Of a stretch of DNA of 64,000 bases, positions 11,261 through 24,300 are shown one piece after another. Numbering within the stretch: the first letter of the stretch is position 1; every line of letters begins with the position of its first letter. The notes below the pieces were generated by a model. It did no database searches, was not told the origin of the DNA, and saw only the letters and a list, made by a program, of their open reading frames with translations. The stretch is from Halichoerus grypus (taxonomy: Eukaryota; Chordata; Mammalia; Carnivora; Phocidae): contig NC_135724.1 of assembly GCF_964656455.1 (NCBI RefSeq), positions 12,981,414 to 13,045,413 of the forward strand, given 5' to 3'. Position numbers and translations under genes: made by a program.

Positions 11261-13599
11261 TTTCTAATTGGCCTAATTTTACATAAGGATCATTCTCTTA
11301 ACAAAGTATTGACTTGATGATGATGATATCGGCAATGGTAATGATAATGGAAATAATGATGTAATGATGCTCTTATTTCTTTTGCACATTTCACAGAGAA
11401 CTGAACAGGGCCACTGTTAGCCTGGACAGCACCTTTGTGTGAATTCAGAAGAGGTGACCCTTTCTCAGACTGACACAGCCCCACACCCTGGTGCGCTGCC
11501 ATCTGAATGGAATGCCAGCCTGGTGTCAGCCCCCTTACCCTCTCACTAGGGCGCCCCCGACACCACCACATGCAGGGACACTCATGTAGGGGGACACCCA
11601 CATAAAGGGGAAAAGACTGGGTAGTCTGTAGGAAAAGAACCAGTTCTGTGTTATAAGTAGACAGAAAAGAAAAGAAAAAGAAAAAAAAAAATATATATAT
11701 ATATATATACCACGTCAGGGAGAAGAAGCTGGTTTCATTGCCTTAACACTTTCCACCTGCCTCAGTAACCTTCTCTCTGGGACTGCTGGAGGGAGAGTCA
11801 TTTGACTACTAACATGAGGTCGGAGAATTAGCATGGAGGTGTTTCTGTCCCCTCCCTAAGTGGGGGGGCCATAGCAACCATGCCTCTTCACCTCGGAAAG
11901 GCCAACCTTAGTTCCCAATGTCAAGGAGGAGAGTCAGCTCAGTCAGACCCTTGACCGTGCTCTTGAGGATGGAGGTGGTGGTTGGCTCTGCGTAGATGGA
12001 TGAGTGAGGACTGGCTCAGGTAGAGAAGATTTGCCTCGCCCCGGGGGATTTCTGCCATCGGTGGGAATCTCAGAGATCGCTGTGATAAAGGCTGTCTCTC
12101 ATATTCAAGTAGCACCTGAGCCCTTGAAAGGGTGAATGGCTTGGCTGCTGGAATTTGGGCTTCCTGCTCCCCTTGCCAATGCTCTTTTCGCAGCACCTGG
12201 CAACCTGACAAATCTGGAATTTTCTCCTCGATTTGATGTCCCCGGTAAGTTTATTTTCCCAAAACTTGCTCCATGAAACAATAGTCCTCCAACTTAGAGT
12301 GTAACTAGCAGGTTTAGAGGTCATATAAGTTTAAGAAACAAGGCTCCATGTGCTCCCCCAGAGAGTTACAAGGCTTTCTCTCCAAAGCTTAGAAAGTATT
12401 GCAGAACCTGTTTAACTTCGTTCAACACAAGCTACTCATGACTTTTTAAGCATGGATTCCTATTTTCACAGCAGCTTCTTATCCTCACAGAACTAGTGAT
12501 CCTCCAGACTCATTTCAGAAATACTGAATGATTTTTTTTTTAAGTCAGTCAAGAAGGCTTTGTTAGTTCTGAGAGACAGCAAAACAACTCAAACACACGG
12601 ATCACCTGCCCAATCGGACGCTCTTTTCCCATCAATCCAAAGTATGTATTAATATTTACTATTTGTGGGGAGGCATGAAGGAGCTTATGGTAGAGACAGG
12701 CAGGGCTCTATCTGGGCTACACGGGTCTGGCAAGGCTCCTCTAAGGCGGTGAGAAGTGCTAGTGACACATCCGTCCCTATCTTATCTCTAATGGAGAACA
12801 GCACCATCTACTTATTCTGCTCCAGAACTTGGGTCAGGAATAGTCATTTACTATTAGTAACACACTTTGATCCCCTCACTTGAAAGCCCTCACACACTGG
12901 AGGCGCCATTATTGTTGGGCCAGAGGATGGGAACAGGGACAGACGCCTTCAAACAGGGATACGCCCATCCACTAAATCCTCTGTGGCAGGGGGGTGGGGC
13001 TGAGGGCAAGAATGCTGTAGAAGCAGTTCCAGGTCTAAGAGCTAAAACTACAACAGGAGAGGCTTTCAGATCTGGTGTGAAGAGCAAGCAAACAGTCTAC
13101 AGGTGACTGTCACCCCTGAGGGAAAAGCTCCGAATTTTTTAAAAAATATATTACATTTAACCAGAAATGTTTGAAAAGTAAACATTGCTAGAAGGTTTGC
13201 TTCCTATGTAAATCTTCAGCTAAGGTTTATCTTTACCTACATTCATTTGTCTTATATTGAACACGAAATTCCATTTTTAACCTAAAAAGAGCAAAATCTG
13301 CCCTTGAAGGTAAATGATTGAATTCATCAAGTAAAAGTTTTTAATGGAATCAATGCACTGAGGTTAACAGGAGGGCTCTAGAGTCCGAGAGTGGAAGGGG
13401 GTTTAATCCTCACAACACAGTTTACCAGCCACACTTGCTCAGGAAGTTTCTTCATGTCTTGGAAACCTCAATTCCTTTCACGTCAAGCCGGTCCTCAGGA
13501 CTGTTGTGGAAGCTGAATTATAATATAGGTCACGCTTAGCCCAGTCCCCAGCTCATAAATGGCAGGGGGTCGATACAAGTAATAATTGAAAAAATAAGC

Positions 13600-13725
13600 A
13601 TTGATAATTATTCAATAATAATACTACTGGTAATAATATACCAGCTTTATTTTATATTATAACATACTACTATTGTAATTACAGTAATAATTATAATAAT
13701 AGTAATACTATTACTAATAAAAGAT
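13600..13725. repeat. TAA/TTA-rich tract with small palindromes
   Basis: A strongly AT-rich run of TAATAAT-type units. It contains the palindromes CTGGTA-ATAATA-TACCAG near 13630 and AGTAATACTATTACT near 13702. Confidence 0.8.
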
Positions 13726-14419
13726 AGTGAGGAGCGGGACAACCACTTCAGAAAACTGGCTGAATATTTGCACATGGCTCAGGAATCCTGTTTCCCAGGT
13801 ATGTGTATATATAAATATATATAAGTTATATTTTTGTGTGCCCATTTTATATATGGTCACGGCAAAGCAGCTCTGGCATGAGCCCCACAGCCCCGGACAC
13901 CGATGTCGCCAGGCCCCCTGGTGCCAGGGCCCGTGATGCACCCACACAATCCGGCCTCGTGCTCTTTCCTTCTGGTTCCATCCACTCTGAGCCTCGTGGG
14001 CATGCAGCACCTCCTTCTTCTTCTGTAAACAATGAGCATGTGCTTCTCCCTTGTGGGATCCCTGCCCTCTCTCTGTCTTTCCCCATCTGGACTAAGGCTC
14101 CAGGCCTTTCTGAAATCCCACTTCTTTCTACAGCTTTCTAGGCCCAGCCACCTCCGCAGAGAGACACGAGCCTGCCAATGACTGCCAGTTAGCCCCTACA
14201 GCACCACAGGGCAGGAAAGAGGCCTTGCTGCCCCTGGAGTCCAGGTGGGGGATCGGCATAGGGACTAACCAAGAAGTTTTGTTTTGCTCCGATTTCCTAG
14301 AGGACAGAGACAGGCATTGCTTGGGCAACAATGTGTGGCCTGAGGTCCATGTGATGCACGGGTGAATGCAAAGCCGTCCAGGGCAAGCCTGCCCCAGGGC
14401 TCCAAGGGCCCTCAGTCAC

Positions 14420-14610
14420 AGCGGAAGGAGTATAGGCTTTGGGGTCAGACAGAGCTGCAGACAGACTCTGCTAATCACCAATTTGGATGCTTTACTCCAT
14501 TCCTCTGAGCCCATACTTCCTCCTAAAATATATGGGTGTACCTCCAGGGTTATCGGGAGAATAAGCAAATGTAGTAACATCCACAAAGCACCTGCCCCTA
14601 CAACACCTGG
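14420..14610 (+). mobile_element. MIR-like SINE
   Basis: AGTATAGGCTTTGGGGTCAG, TTTACTCCATTCCTCTGAGC and GGAGAATAAGCAAATGTAGT follow the MIR order. A second MIR-like copy is at about 14790-14970 (TTCGTTTGTAAAACGGGG), and another at about 13380-13570. Confidence 0.6.
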
Positions 14611-15635
14611 CCCATAAAAGATGCTCTATGAATGTACCGAACTGAGCCAGCTACCTCTAGGCACATTTGGGTTGACAAGAAAAGGACCACCAGGATAAGA
14701 CAAACATCTGGGAACTCCAAAATAGAGAAGATACAGACGACAGAGGAATTCTTCCAGGCACGTGCGGCGGCTGTTGTCAGGGGCACGATGGTGGCATCGA
14801 AGTCTGAGCTCCAGCTCTGGACTCAATCTGCAGCCATCAGCTTTCATTAGCTCTGCGCCCTTGCATCTATTCCGAGGCTCAGTATCTTCGTTTGTAAAAC
14901 GGGGTTGTGGTTTCCTCCTCATATGGTTGTTGTGATGATTAAGTGAGTAAGCGGTTTATCAGCGAACCAGGCTGGGCAGGTGCCAGGGAAATGGCCCTTT
15001 CTCCATGCCTTCTCAAGACCAATCTGCCACCTAGACCCCCTCCCCTAGACCAAATCCCCTAAACACATGCCCTAGACTAACAGCTCTCTAGTCACTTTCA
15101 TGTATTAATAAAGACCTTTTCAGAAATGAAAAAGCCCAGAATTCTTCAAAGTCAGAACTTCAGATCCTCTTTTGACTGAAAGCTTCTCCATCCACCACCG
15201 CTGGGGGCCAGTTGGGGCTCACCAACCCACAGGGGAGGGAAGTGGAGGGGGGCTGCCCCACCATTTACCCACCCTGCTCTTCCGCTACTCCTTACAACAC
15301 CCAACTTGTGGGGCAAGGGGAGAGAGGAGAGGGGAGGAGAGAGAGAAGGAGGGAAGGACCTGGCTTCACTGGTGCAGTTGGAATCTAGCTCGAGAAGTGC
15401 CAAGTGCCGCCTCTTTCTCACAGGATGCTCTCGTGGGCTCTTCGGAGACCGCACACCCTCACTGGGCAGACATTTTGAGCAGAGTCTCAAAACACGCAAG
15501 CCTGGCTCCCTGCACATCTCACTACAGCTGACACCGGGCACCCTCCCCGCACGCCCTCTGCAGCCCCTTCGCCCTGCTCTGCCTTAGGGACCCCCTCCAG
15601 CCAGCCTCTGTCCTTTGGATAGGGTCCCAGCTTTC

Positions 15636-15775
15636 CCAACCTTGGCACTGTTGGTGTTGCGTGGGCATGCTTTGCTCTGGGCCTGTTCTGGGCATGGTAG
15701 AATATTGAGAATTCTTGACCATAACATCATGTCCCCTAGGGGACAGAACTGCCCCTAATTGAAAACCACTGGATT
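15636..15775 (-). mobile_element. MER20-like fragment
   Basis: TTGGCACTGTTGGTGTTGCG, CCTGTTCTGGGCATGGTAGA and GAACTGCCCCTAATTGAAAA keep the MER20 order but lack the middle. Confidence 0.7.
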
Positions 15776-16559
15776 AAAGTATCCCAGGCAAGAGTTAATC
15801 AAAACTTCCAGTACTTTCCAAATTTCAGGAGACACTTTAAGCTCCCTGAACACTTGACTTAAAGAGACACTAATCCCTTCCCTCCTCTAAATACTCACTA
15901 AACCCTTTTGTGATTATCCCCTACTTTCTGTTTCGTAGCCTAAAGGGGATGATGAGCCAAGAGTGGCAAAACCCGGCTTGGGTCACCCCAGCAACCCTGC
16001 ACAAATTTTTTTTTTCTTTTGGGGGGTTGGGGAGCATTTGTCACCTTTTGTGCTCAGCAATTACTGCAATTGGGGACACATTCTATTGGAGCACAGGTTA
16101 GGGACAGGACAAGGGCTATGTTGATATTAGGTTCAGGGATACTGTAATTGATTGAAAGCAAATGTACATTGAGAAAAATGTACTTACAAATATTTTGAGC
16201 ATCTACAGCTTACTTAATGAGATTTTGAGGCTAGGCCCAAACTTTTCTGCTGGAGAAAAGTTCCATGTAGTCCTGCCAGGCCTCTCATTTAATTGCATAG
16301 TTACACATAGCAGAAAGTGATCCCAGCAGCCCCTGGTCCTTTCCCCCGCCCCCATGATGAAAGGGAATGGGGGAGGAAGCAAGCCTGGTGGGCAGGAAGA
16401 AAGGAAGACAAGGGAATAAGAGCAGTAATTATTCTTACTCCCTTTCATTTTCCATCAGTGGCCTCAAAAAGCACTTACATACAGGAATGCTTTTGTAAAA
16501 TGATGGCTTGGTTCCATTTCAAAATAGTAAATCTAATGTCATGAAAAAAACAAGACGTG

Positions 16560-17949
16560 TAGTTCAATAATATTTTATTGTCAGTGACATAAAAGACATT
16601 CAATATTGAACCTTCAGGGCAAGAAGAAAGTTGAACCTATTTACAATGAATGCCAGAGAAGAGATGGGTGAAGGAATGTCACGAAATCGTCAGCAAATGT
16701 GCTCTTTTGGTAGTGAGTTAACCCGTGTAGCTGCAGCACAGATCACGTAACAGACCAACTTCACAAATTACTATTAATGTAAGTTACTAACTAACTATGT
16801 ACCATAACTAAACCCGTAGTCTGGAAACATACATGTCAAGGCAGTGAGAACACTCCAATTACTGTTGTTCTCTCCAAAGGCATTAGCTCCTTTCCCCTTT
16901 CCCACTAGCACGTTAGACAAAGAGCCAAGTTCCTTCAACACTCAAAATACTCTTTTATCGGCTACCTTAAAAATCCCCGCGTGTTTGAAGTCCCTGATCA
17001 TCAGACACCCAGAGCCTTGTTGAGGCTGTCAGCATTCCCTGTCCATCAGTGACCTACCACCAGCCAAGTGACCACGTGCGTGTTCTGTCGAAAGTGAAAG
17101 TGGATTTTTAATAAAATCCAACCTCCCCTCGAGGTGCTGCACTTCCACTACTATGGGTCTGCAATGCCCTCTCCAACCTCCCAAAATTTCAAAAAGGTCT
17201 GAAAACCAAAAGCTTCTTCATAAGCGGGTGGCACACTCATTTGGCAGTAAAACCTGACATTTATTATGGGCTACTCACCCGTTTTGTGTGAATATTCTAT
17301 GTTTTGTGGCAGAAATATGAAAATGTTGATTTACAGGGTGCTGCCCCAGACTCTCTCAATGGAGTTCCTTCCATAACATATAGTATGTGCAACATGTTAG
17401 CTTTCTAAAATCCCAAAAAGTCCCAGAGTTGGGAGAAAACATTGGGACCACAGTTTAAGCAAAAGGAACCAGGGGCCGACAGCAGCCTAAACACGTGCCC
17501 AAGTTTTGTTGGAGCCAGGAAAGTTTTGTGAATCCCATGTACCAGTTTCTTTAGTCTTCCAGGGAAGTGAGAATGTCTGGAACATTCTGTATCCCAGTAA
17601 AGGAAGATGAAGCTCTAAAATCCTCCAGATCCTCCTTACAGGAATTTTCGTTGTGGAAGACTGCATTCCTGCGCATGACCCTAGATAATCTGGCAAGTAA
17701 TGAATACATATTTTTCATCTACTGTAACTCCTTTTCATTAAAAGCATTGTAGTTTATGGCGGGGGGCAGGGGTGGGGAGAATAAAAGAAAGGATTGGAAA
17801 AGAAGAGCCTATTAGTGTGAGGGTTACACATGTCAAGCACCAGCTACTTCCTGATCCAGCAATATTAACAATTATTGTATTTAGAAAGTGATTCTTTGGA
17901 TGCAGAGTTTACAGAAAAGTCAGGTGGGACTTAACCTGGGCTCTGCCAC
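16560..17949 (-). other. SERPINB5: SERPINB5 3'UTR
   Basis: This is the stretch from the stop codon to the first convincing poly(A) signal on the minus strand, about 1.4 kb, which fits the length of the human 3'UTR as I recall it. No recognised repeat interrupts it. Short open frames within it are chance. Confidence 0.75.
16574..16579 (-). terminator. SERPINB5: Poly(A) signal AATAAA of SERPINB5
   Basis: The plus strand TTTATT is AATAAA on the gene strand, in the context CAATAAAATATT. It is about 1.37 kb after the stop codon and followed by T-rich sequence. Cleavage would fall roughly at 16545-16562. No stronger candidate was seen further out. Confidence 0.7.
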
Positions 17950-18342
17950 TTAAGGAGAACAGAACTTGCCAAAGAAAATGATGTTTCGCGTTTTGTTGTG
18001 CCTGATGATGTAAATAAATGGGTGGTCGGCATTGAATTCATCCTTGTGTTGCAGGATTCGCGATCCTGGCACCTCTATGGAATCCCCACCATCTTCCGTT
18101 ATCTCTAAGCACACTCTGTGAATAACATTGGAGAGGGCCACTCCCTTGGTCTCTGACATTCCAGAGAAATCAGATGTATTCTCATTAAAGATATTTTTCA
18201 GCCCTAGGTTTTCCAGACTAGCTTTGGGATCAACAAGCTTTTCCACCTTAAATTTTGGAATGGAGAGTTTGACTTTGGCGTTGGCCATGGTGCTGGGATT
18301 GGTCCACTGCAAGAGTGTCTCTGAGTTGAGCTGTTGTTCAAC
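17950..18342 (-). CDS. SERPINB5: SERPINB5 exon 7 coding part (residues 246-375 and stop)
   Basis: The acceptor CCTTCAG is followed by VEQQLNSETLLQWTNPST and runs to ...FFGKFCSP and TAA at 17952-17950. This is 130 codons plus stop. It holds the reactive centre loop (about residues 330-350) with P1 Arg340 and P1' Ile341, the serpin signature, Asn361-Lys-Thr, and the C-terminal Cys373. Relative to remembered human maspin it has Ser for Cys at 287, Ser for Ala at 339 and Phe for Leu at 346. The hinge has Gly-Gly-Asp-Ser-Ile-Glu instead of the small-residue run needed for loop insertion. Confidence 0.97.
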   Translation of the reverse strand, partial: VEQQLNSETLLQWTNPSTMANAKVKLSIPKFKVEKLVDPKASLENLGLKNIFNENTSDFSGMSETKGVALSNVIHRVCLEITEDGGDSIEVPGSRILQHKDEFNADHPFIYIIRHNKTRNIIFFGKFCSP

Positions 18343-21300
18343 CTGAAGGACCCAAAGGAGAGGAAATTACTTTTTTTATTATTCCCAGTTGTAAAAGACC
18401 CTGTTTGATTGAAAACAGAAAGCGCCATTGTGAACCCAGTTTTGAAGCAGCGCAGATGGGCCACCGAACATGGAGTCAGTCCTGTAGTTTAGGTATGTGA
18501 CTAGTTTTCCTTACCAAAGATGCACCCAGCCACCCAGCACCCCACCCTCCAACAATGGTCACTTTGCATGTCTGAGGGCATTTCTTTGAAGCTGTAGAGA
18601 AGAAATGAACGCATGGATGATGTTGCATAAATAAGAGTGAAATAAACATAAAATGAGAAGGGTTTTTAGACATGCTATTTCTTGAATGCTTATTTTAACT
18701 TCTCTGCCAGGAAATCCAGAATATTCATGTACTTGGTATGGCATCAAAATTAGTAACGTAAATTAAAGCTAAAGTTGCTCTTTCTAAAATGAGAACTTGA
18801 ACTGTCTATGGTCATTCTTGAAGACCCAAGGTGATGAATGCATCCATTTCAGTTGGTGGTTTTAGAAATGAGAGATATGCAATGACACATAAAATGGTTT
18901 AGTCATAAAATTCTTCATTGAGCAAATCTTAGATTGCTCCTTGCCCAGCCAACTCCCCACTGGCTAGCGGAGAAACATGTGCAAAAGAGAATGACAGCAC
19001 CTTGACTGTTACTATCATGGGGTCACCCCGCACTGAAGTTACTCACCTGAAACCCCATAAAAGTCCATAACACAGCAAGGTCACAGAGTGGGCACAAGTT
19101 TGTTTGTTTTGTTTTTAGTGGGGGAGGGTCCCCTTGGATTCTCTTGTTAATCTACAATGATTATGTTTTCAATGATTACTGTTTCATTTACAACAAATTA
19201 TTCAGACCAAAAGATTGCCATAAGTAACTAGAATTTTTGAGCCAAAAGCTACCAAAAGGTATATTCTCTTGCCCGTTTATTATCTGGGAATGAAGAGAGG
19301 GAAGAAAATTCATCCCTAACTCAAAAAGACTACTCAGAGGGAAAAAAGTGGTTTTTTTCTTCCATTATATATGTGTTATGTGTCAAATTGTACTCCCACC
19401 CCAAAATCAATTCATATGTTGAAGTCCTAACTCACACTGCCATGTGAACACAGAGGCAAAAACTGAAGTGACGCATCTCCAGGCCAAGGAAGGCCAAAGA
19501 GTGCCAGCCTATCTCCAGAAGCTGAGGGAGAGGCAGAGGACAGAGTCTCCCTCACAGCCCCCAGCAGGAACCAACACCGTGAGCTCAGATTTCTAGCCTC
19601 TGGAACTGTGAGAGAATAAATTCCTGTTGTTTAAGCCCCTGAGTTTGTGGTACTTTATTATGGCAGCCGCAGGAGACCAATGCTACACGTGTTCTTGCAT
19701 TTTCCTGAGACCCAAGAGATCAGTTTCTTCCATTCTATACTGTAATCAGGAAAAGTCTGGTATGAGGGTATTTCCCATAAGGGAAAGTGCAAGGACCAAG
19801 GAGAAAAGAGACCAAGGCATGGAGTGGAGTGAGAAAGAGCAGTGAATAAAAGAGCAATGAAGGCCGGTGATGGAGAGAATGTAACCATCATTAAAGTAGC
19901 AAGTAGGATGGAGACTGACTTAGACCTAGATCGTCCCCGGGAAAGTCAGGGAGTAACTGAGGCATGCAATGAAGCAGGTGATCTCTGGGTTCCTCAAAGA
20001 GCCCATCCTTCTTCCTGGCTAAGGGCCGAGACCCAGGTGGAGGGGAGCTAGGGAAGCTGGGGAGTGAGGGCCAAGCGGGGGAGCAGGTGGCCAGGGCGTG
20101 GCTGGATGGGTCTGCCAGAGCAGACAGGAAGCTAAAGCACCATTCACAAGCAGATGAGCCTCTAGTTAAACCCCGAGCCTCTAATAACCTACAGAAAAGA
20201 TGAAGCATAATAAAATCTCATATACGTGTATGCATTAAAAGGGCTTTTCAAAACCCATAGCATGTGCCACACAAAGAGTGAGCCCTAAAGCAAGCTGCGG
20301 ACTCTATGATAATGTGCTGATAACTGGCTCATCGGCTGTAACACTAATGCAAGGTGCTAGTCATAGGTACCCGAGGCTAGATTAAGAACACAGATTCCAA
20401 CTGCCTGGGCTCCAATTCTGATTCTACATGCCACTGACAACTTATGTGACCACGGACCAGTCACCTCCCCTGCTGTGCCTCAGTTTCCCCGGTCAACAAG
20501 AACACAGTGATAATTTCCAATGCACGGATAGGCCTGTTGCGAGAAACCAGTGACAAGGAGCACGTGGGACCTCACAGGTCCTGGCTCCTCACAAGTGCCA
20601 AGTAAATGTTGGCTGTTTTCATATTAAACAGAAAGACCCGGAAAGGACTGCGAGACCCTTGTCACGGTCGCACACAGTGCTGGCCGCACATCTTCGTGGC
20701 ACGGCAGGTGGCACCTTTGTGTTGAACCCCGCCTCCCTCCTCACCTTCTCCAGGCCCGTGGACTCATCCTCCACGTCATTGGGTAGCAGAATGAGCATGC
20801 TGAGGTGCTTATTTTGAAAGGGAATCTCTATGATCTTACAGTTGATACCATCGACGTTGCCCATACAGAACGTGGCCTCCATACTCATCATCTGCACTGG
20901 TTTGGTGTCCGTCTGTAAGAGGAGAAGAAATTTTGACCGCTTGTTTTTCAAGTTACAAGCACAAGCATAAATACACACAGACATTTGTTCTTGTTATAGT
21001 TTCAGGCCATAATGGCGCAGTCCCGCATCTGGACCCAAACCATCACAGACTAGCCCCTGAAGAGTTTATGACTTCCTTTGAAAAGTTATTCACATGCCTC
21101 ATAATTCCAATCTATTTCAGGAACTAGACATACTAAACTTGCTTATATTAAACATTAAAAATAAGGCAGTATGACTGAAAACATAGGGAAACTTTGACTC
21201 AGTCTTTATAGATGCTCATAATTACAAGCTCCTTAAGCCATTCCTGGTGGAGCTGACTTGAAAGTAAGTTCTAGTGCAAACCACGCATCTCCTCATGCAG

Positions 21301-24300
21301 CTTTTTCTGCTAGAACACGTAATAGAGAACACTCAGCATGTAGCAGGACAAACATCACATTTGTTTTGTCCTCTGTTATCCTTTGGTTTTCTCACCCTCT
21401 TCCTCTACGGCCAACCTACTGGGATCTGAGCAGATGAAGAGTCTGGGTTAGAGTTAAGAACCTCGGGTTTTAGCCTCAAACGTGACGTAAACAGATGCCG
21501 TGATCTTGCGCAAGTCACTTAACTTCTCTGGGCCTCAGCTTCCCTGTCAGTAAAATGAGGGAATTGGACCTTTCAGAATGACTGCTACCTCTGGGGAGGA
21601 AGAGAGAAAGACACAGGAGAGGCCGCACAGGGCAGTGTATCTGTTGCTATATTTTTTTCTTTAAAATATCTGAAATAAGGTAAAATATAAAGATTTACAA
21701 AGCTGGTTGTTGGGTACATCGGTGTTTGTTTTAATACTTTCTATAGTTTTCTGTATGCTTGAAATATTTCATAATTTTTTAAATGGAAATATTAAATAAC
21801 AGAATTTTCTTGAAGTCGCTTCCAGTTCCACTGCCTTCATCACTTCTCAGAAAAGGGCCTTAGTGCCCAAGCTTTTCTCTCCAGGTCCTTTCTTCTCTCT
21901 GTCCCCATTAATACTTGACTTTGGGTCTCTACTACAAAGACACTGATTTCCTAAAGGAAAATTAGTTCATACTCAAAAGCAAGAGACTGATCGTAATTTA
22001 GGGTGACTTCTTATTTCAATCTACACCTCCCACGGGATATTTGCCTGTTAACTAAATCTCGTTTAGGGGAGATTTCAAACTTCATAGCAGGTCTAGGGGA
22101 TGATATGGCAGTAAAATTTTTATCTGGGATCTTCAAACAGTAAACTAAATTTCCCTCGACACCTCTCTCAAGCAAAGCTAGACCATATTTTACTTTTTGT
22201 AACACCTCTATTTCAATACTTGTCACATGGTTAGAATATTTATCTATGTGAGTGTCTTTCCACCCCCCACCCCAACTCGACTACTTCTGTCAAAGCAGAA
22301 ACCATGTCTTATTATCTTGGTATATCCCAGCACGTAGTAGTTGCTCACTAAATATTTGGTTGATAGATAACTAAAGACTTCGATTCTATGTACAACCAGA
22401 AACATAACTGTGAGAGAAAAACATACTACTTTTGAAATTAACTGCTGGTTCTTCCATTTATTTCTCTTAAAGAAGATATAGATTTGTCTAAAAATCTCCA
22501 TCAACTTAGACTGCTAGTCATATGAATTTGCATATAGTCGTGGCCACCAAAAACCATCATCGATTTCACTTATCAGCACAGAATATGGATATACAATAAT
22601 CCCATCTCTTGAAATCAAGAGACGTATCTTCTGAACACCGGACTAAATAAAGACTATTCCAAGAAATGTGTACGTGTATGTGTGTGTGTGTGTATTGTAT
22701 ATATGTGTGTGTGTGAATTCACCTTGTCTGAATAGGCACTATACTAAACTTTTAATAATATAACTTCATCAACTTAGTCTACCCTTAAAGGAAACACCAT
22801 GGGACCGAGGGAAAAGTTCAGTAACATCAGTGGAAAAGTTCAGGGGCTATAAAAGCAAAGCAAAGAAAACAAAAGAAAAGTTTGCTTTCAAAAGGAAGGC
22901 GGATCCCCACGCAGGCTTGAGCAGTATTTTACTGCTTGGTTAGATGAAACACGGCAAGATCAATGACATTTCAAATCCTTATTAATTCTCTTCCTAGAGT
23001 CTCCAGGATCTGACATGACCCACCTTTACGACTGAGTCACAGTAAAGGAGTAGCACACATTCCTCCTTCCTTCCGCCCTTCCACACTTTGCTAGATGCAA
23101 AAACTACACGTCTGGGGCGCTTGGTGCCAAAGCCCATACTGCACTCCTGACTATCACCAGGTGTGGATCGGGTCCCGGGCTTGCCCTGCGGCCGCTAGGA
23201 CAGACACCATTAACAAACTGTTTCGGGTTTTGCTTACACATAACTTAGGGCCCCTCTGCCAGGCCTTTCCAGGGAGGAGAGCCAACCACCAGCAAAACAA
23301 TCTAACCATTCTGGAAAAGAGAGCGAGTCTCTGGATCATGGTTCTCTGTCTACCACCTTCCTCCCAGCCGTTAGTCTCAGGATAGGCGCACTACCCACCT
23401 CCCGTGCCTCAATTTTCCTCACTGGACTGAGTCCCTATGGTCCCGTGTGTTGCTCTAATTTTTCAGATCGATAGTTGGGAGCCTCTGACGTGCTGCTCCC
23501 CTCCCCATACCTTGTTGATTCTGAATGGGCATTCTTTGGTCTCGGATTCAGGAAATTTCTTCATCCACTTCCCAACGAAGTAGGCAGCATTAACCACGAG
23601 GATTTTGGTCTGGTCATTGACGCTGTTGTCAGCCAAGATGTCCTCAAAGCGGCCTGCAAACAATTATAGGAAACTCCAGATTGCACCTGTCATTCTTCCA
23701 AACCACATCCGGTCTCCACACACACGTCCGCTCGCGGGGTATTTATCACTGTTGGAGCCACCCGCCCAAGGTTTGATAGCCCACATGCCTCCTTTCAGAA
23801 GGGTTTCTTTCTCCCCCTCCCTCTTGCCACGGGAGCACTTAGCAAAGAGACCTAGCAGGGAGAGAGCAGAGGGGAAGGGAGGAAAAAGAAAGGAAGAACA
23901 GGAAGAAGAGACCCACGAGCTACCACTTTCAAATGTCTACCCTGTGCCAGCTAGCGTGCTAGAGGTTTCCTGGGCAGGGTGTCATGTATTTCTCCCCATT
24001 TTACAGATGAGGAAGCTGAGACGTGGTGGTGAAGTCACTGGCCCAAGATGACACATGAGCAAGGTCGGATTCAGGACTCAGAGCTGAGTCTTTCGGACTC
24101 CACAGCCTGTGCTCTGGAATGAAAATGCACGAGTGTAATTTTAACCTTTTCCCGTGCACTACCTCACAGTGATCCTGGAAGGCCAAGATCGTTATCCCCA
24201 TTTTATACTTAAGGAACCTGGGGCTCGGGGAGGCCGAGCAGCCTTCCCGGCTCACTGGGCTGGAATGCTTGTTTGTGCAGGACTGCACTGTGCTCTTGAC

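Larger units (their letters stand above)
1..16545. other. Intergenic DNA downstream of SERPINB5
   Basis: I found no supported exon here. Recognisable content is repeats only (listed separately): MIR, L2, MER5A, MER20, L1 fragments, two old SINEs and an ERV-like LTR. Stretches such as 1-940, 6000-7200 and 11700-13350 show nothing I can identify. In human, SERPINB12 lies on this side of SERPINB5, but none of its exons is seen. Confidence 0.75.
18343..20744 (-). other. SERPINB5 intron 6
   Basis: A 2.4 kb GT-AG intron, phase 0. It contains an internally deleted MaLR LTR (19380-19687) and a MIR (20380-20570). No alternative exon was recognised. Confidence 0.9.
20913..23510 (-). other. SERPINB5 intron 5
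   Basis: A 2.6 kb GT-AG intron, phase 0. It contains a MIR (21440-21570), an L2-like tail (22210-22375) and a TG-rich microsatellite (22667-22715). Otherwise unremarkable. Confidence 0.9.

Noticed and set aside
20619..20984. Open frame starting at 20984 as a gene start
   Set aside because: Only 20912-20745 is exon. The upstream codons are intron and the downstream codons follow a donor site.
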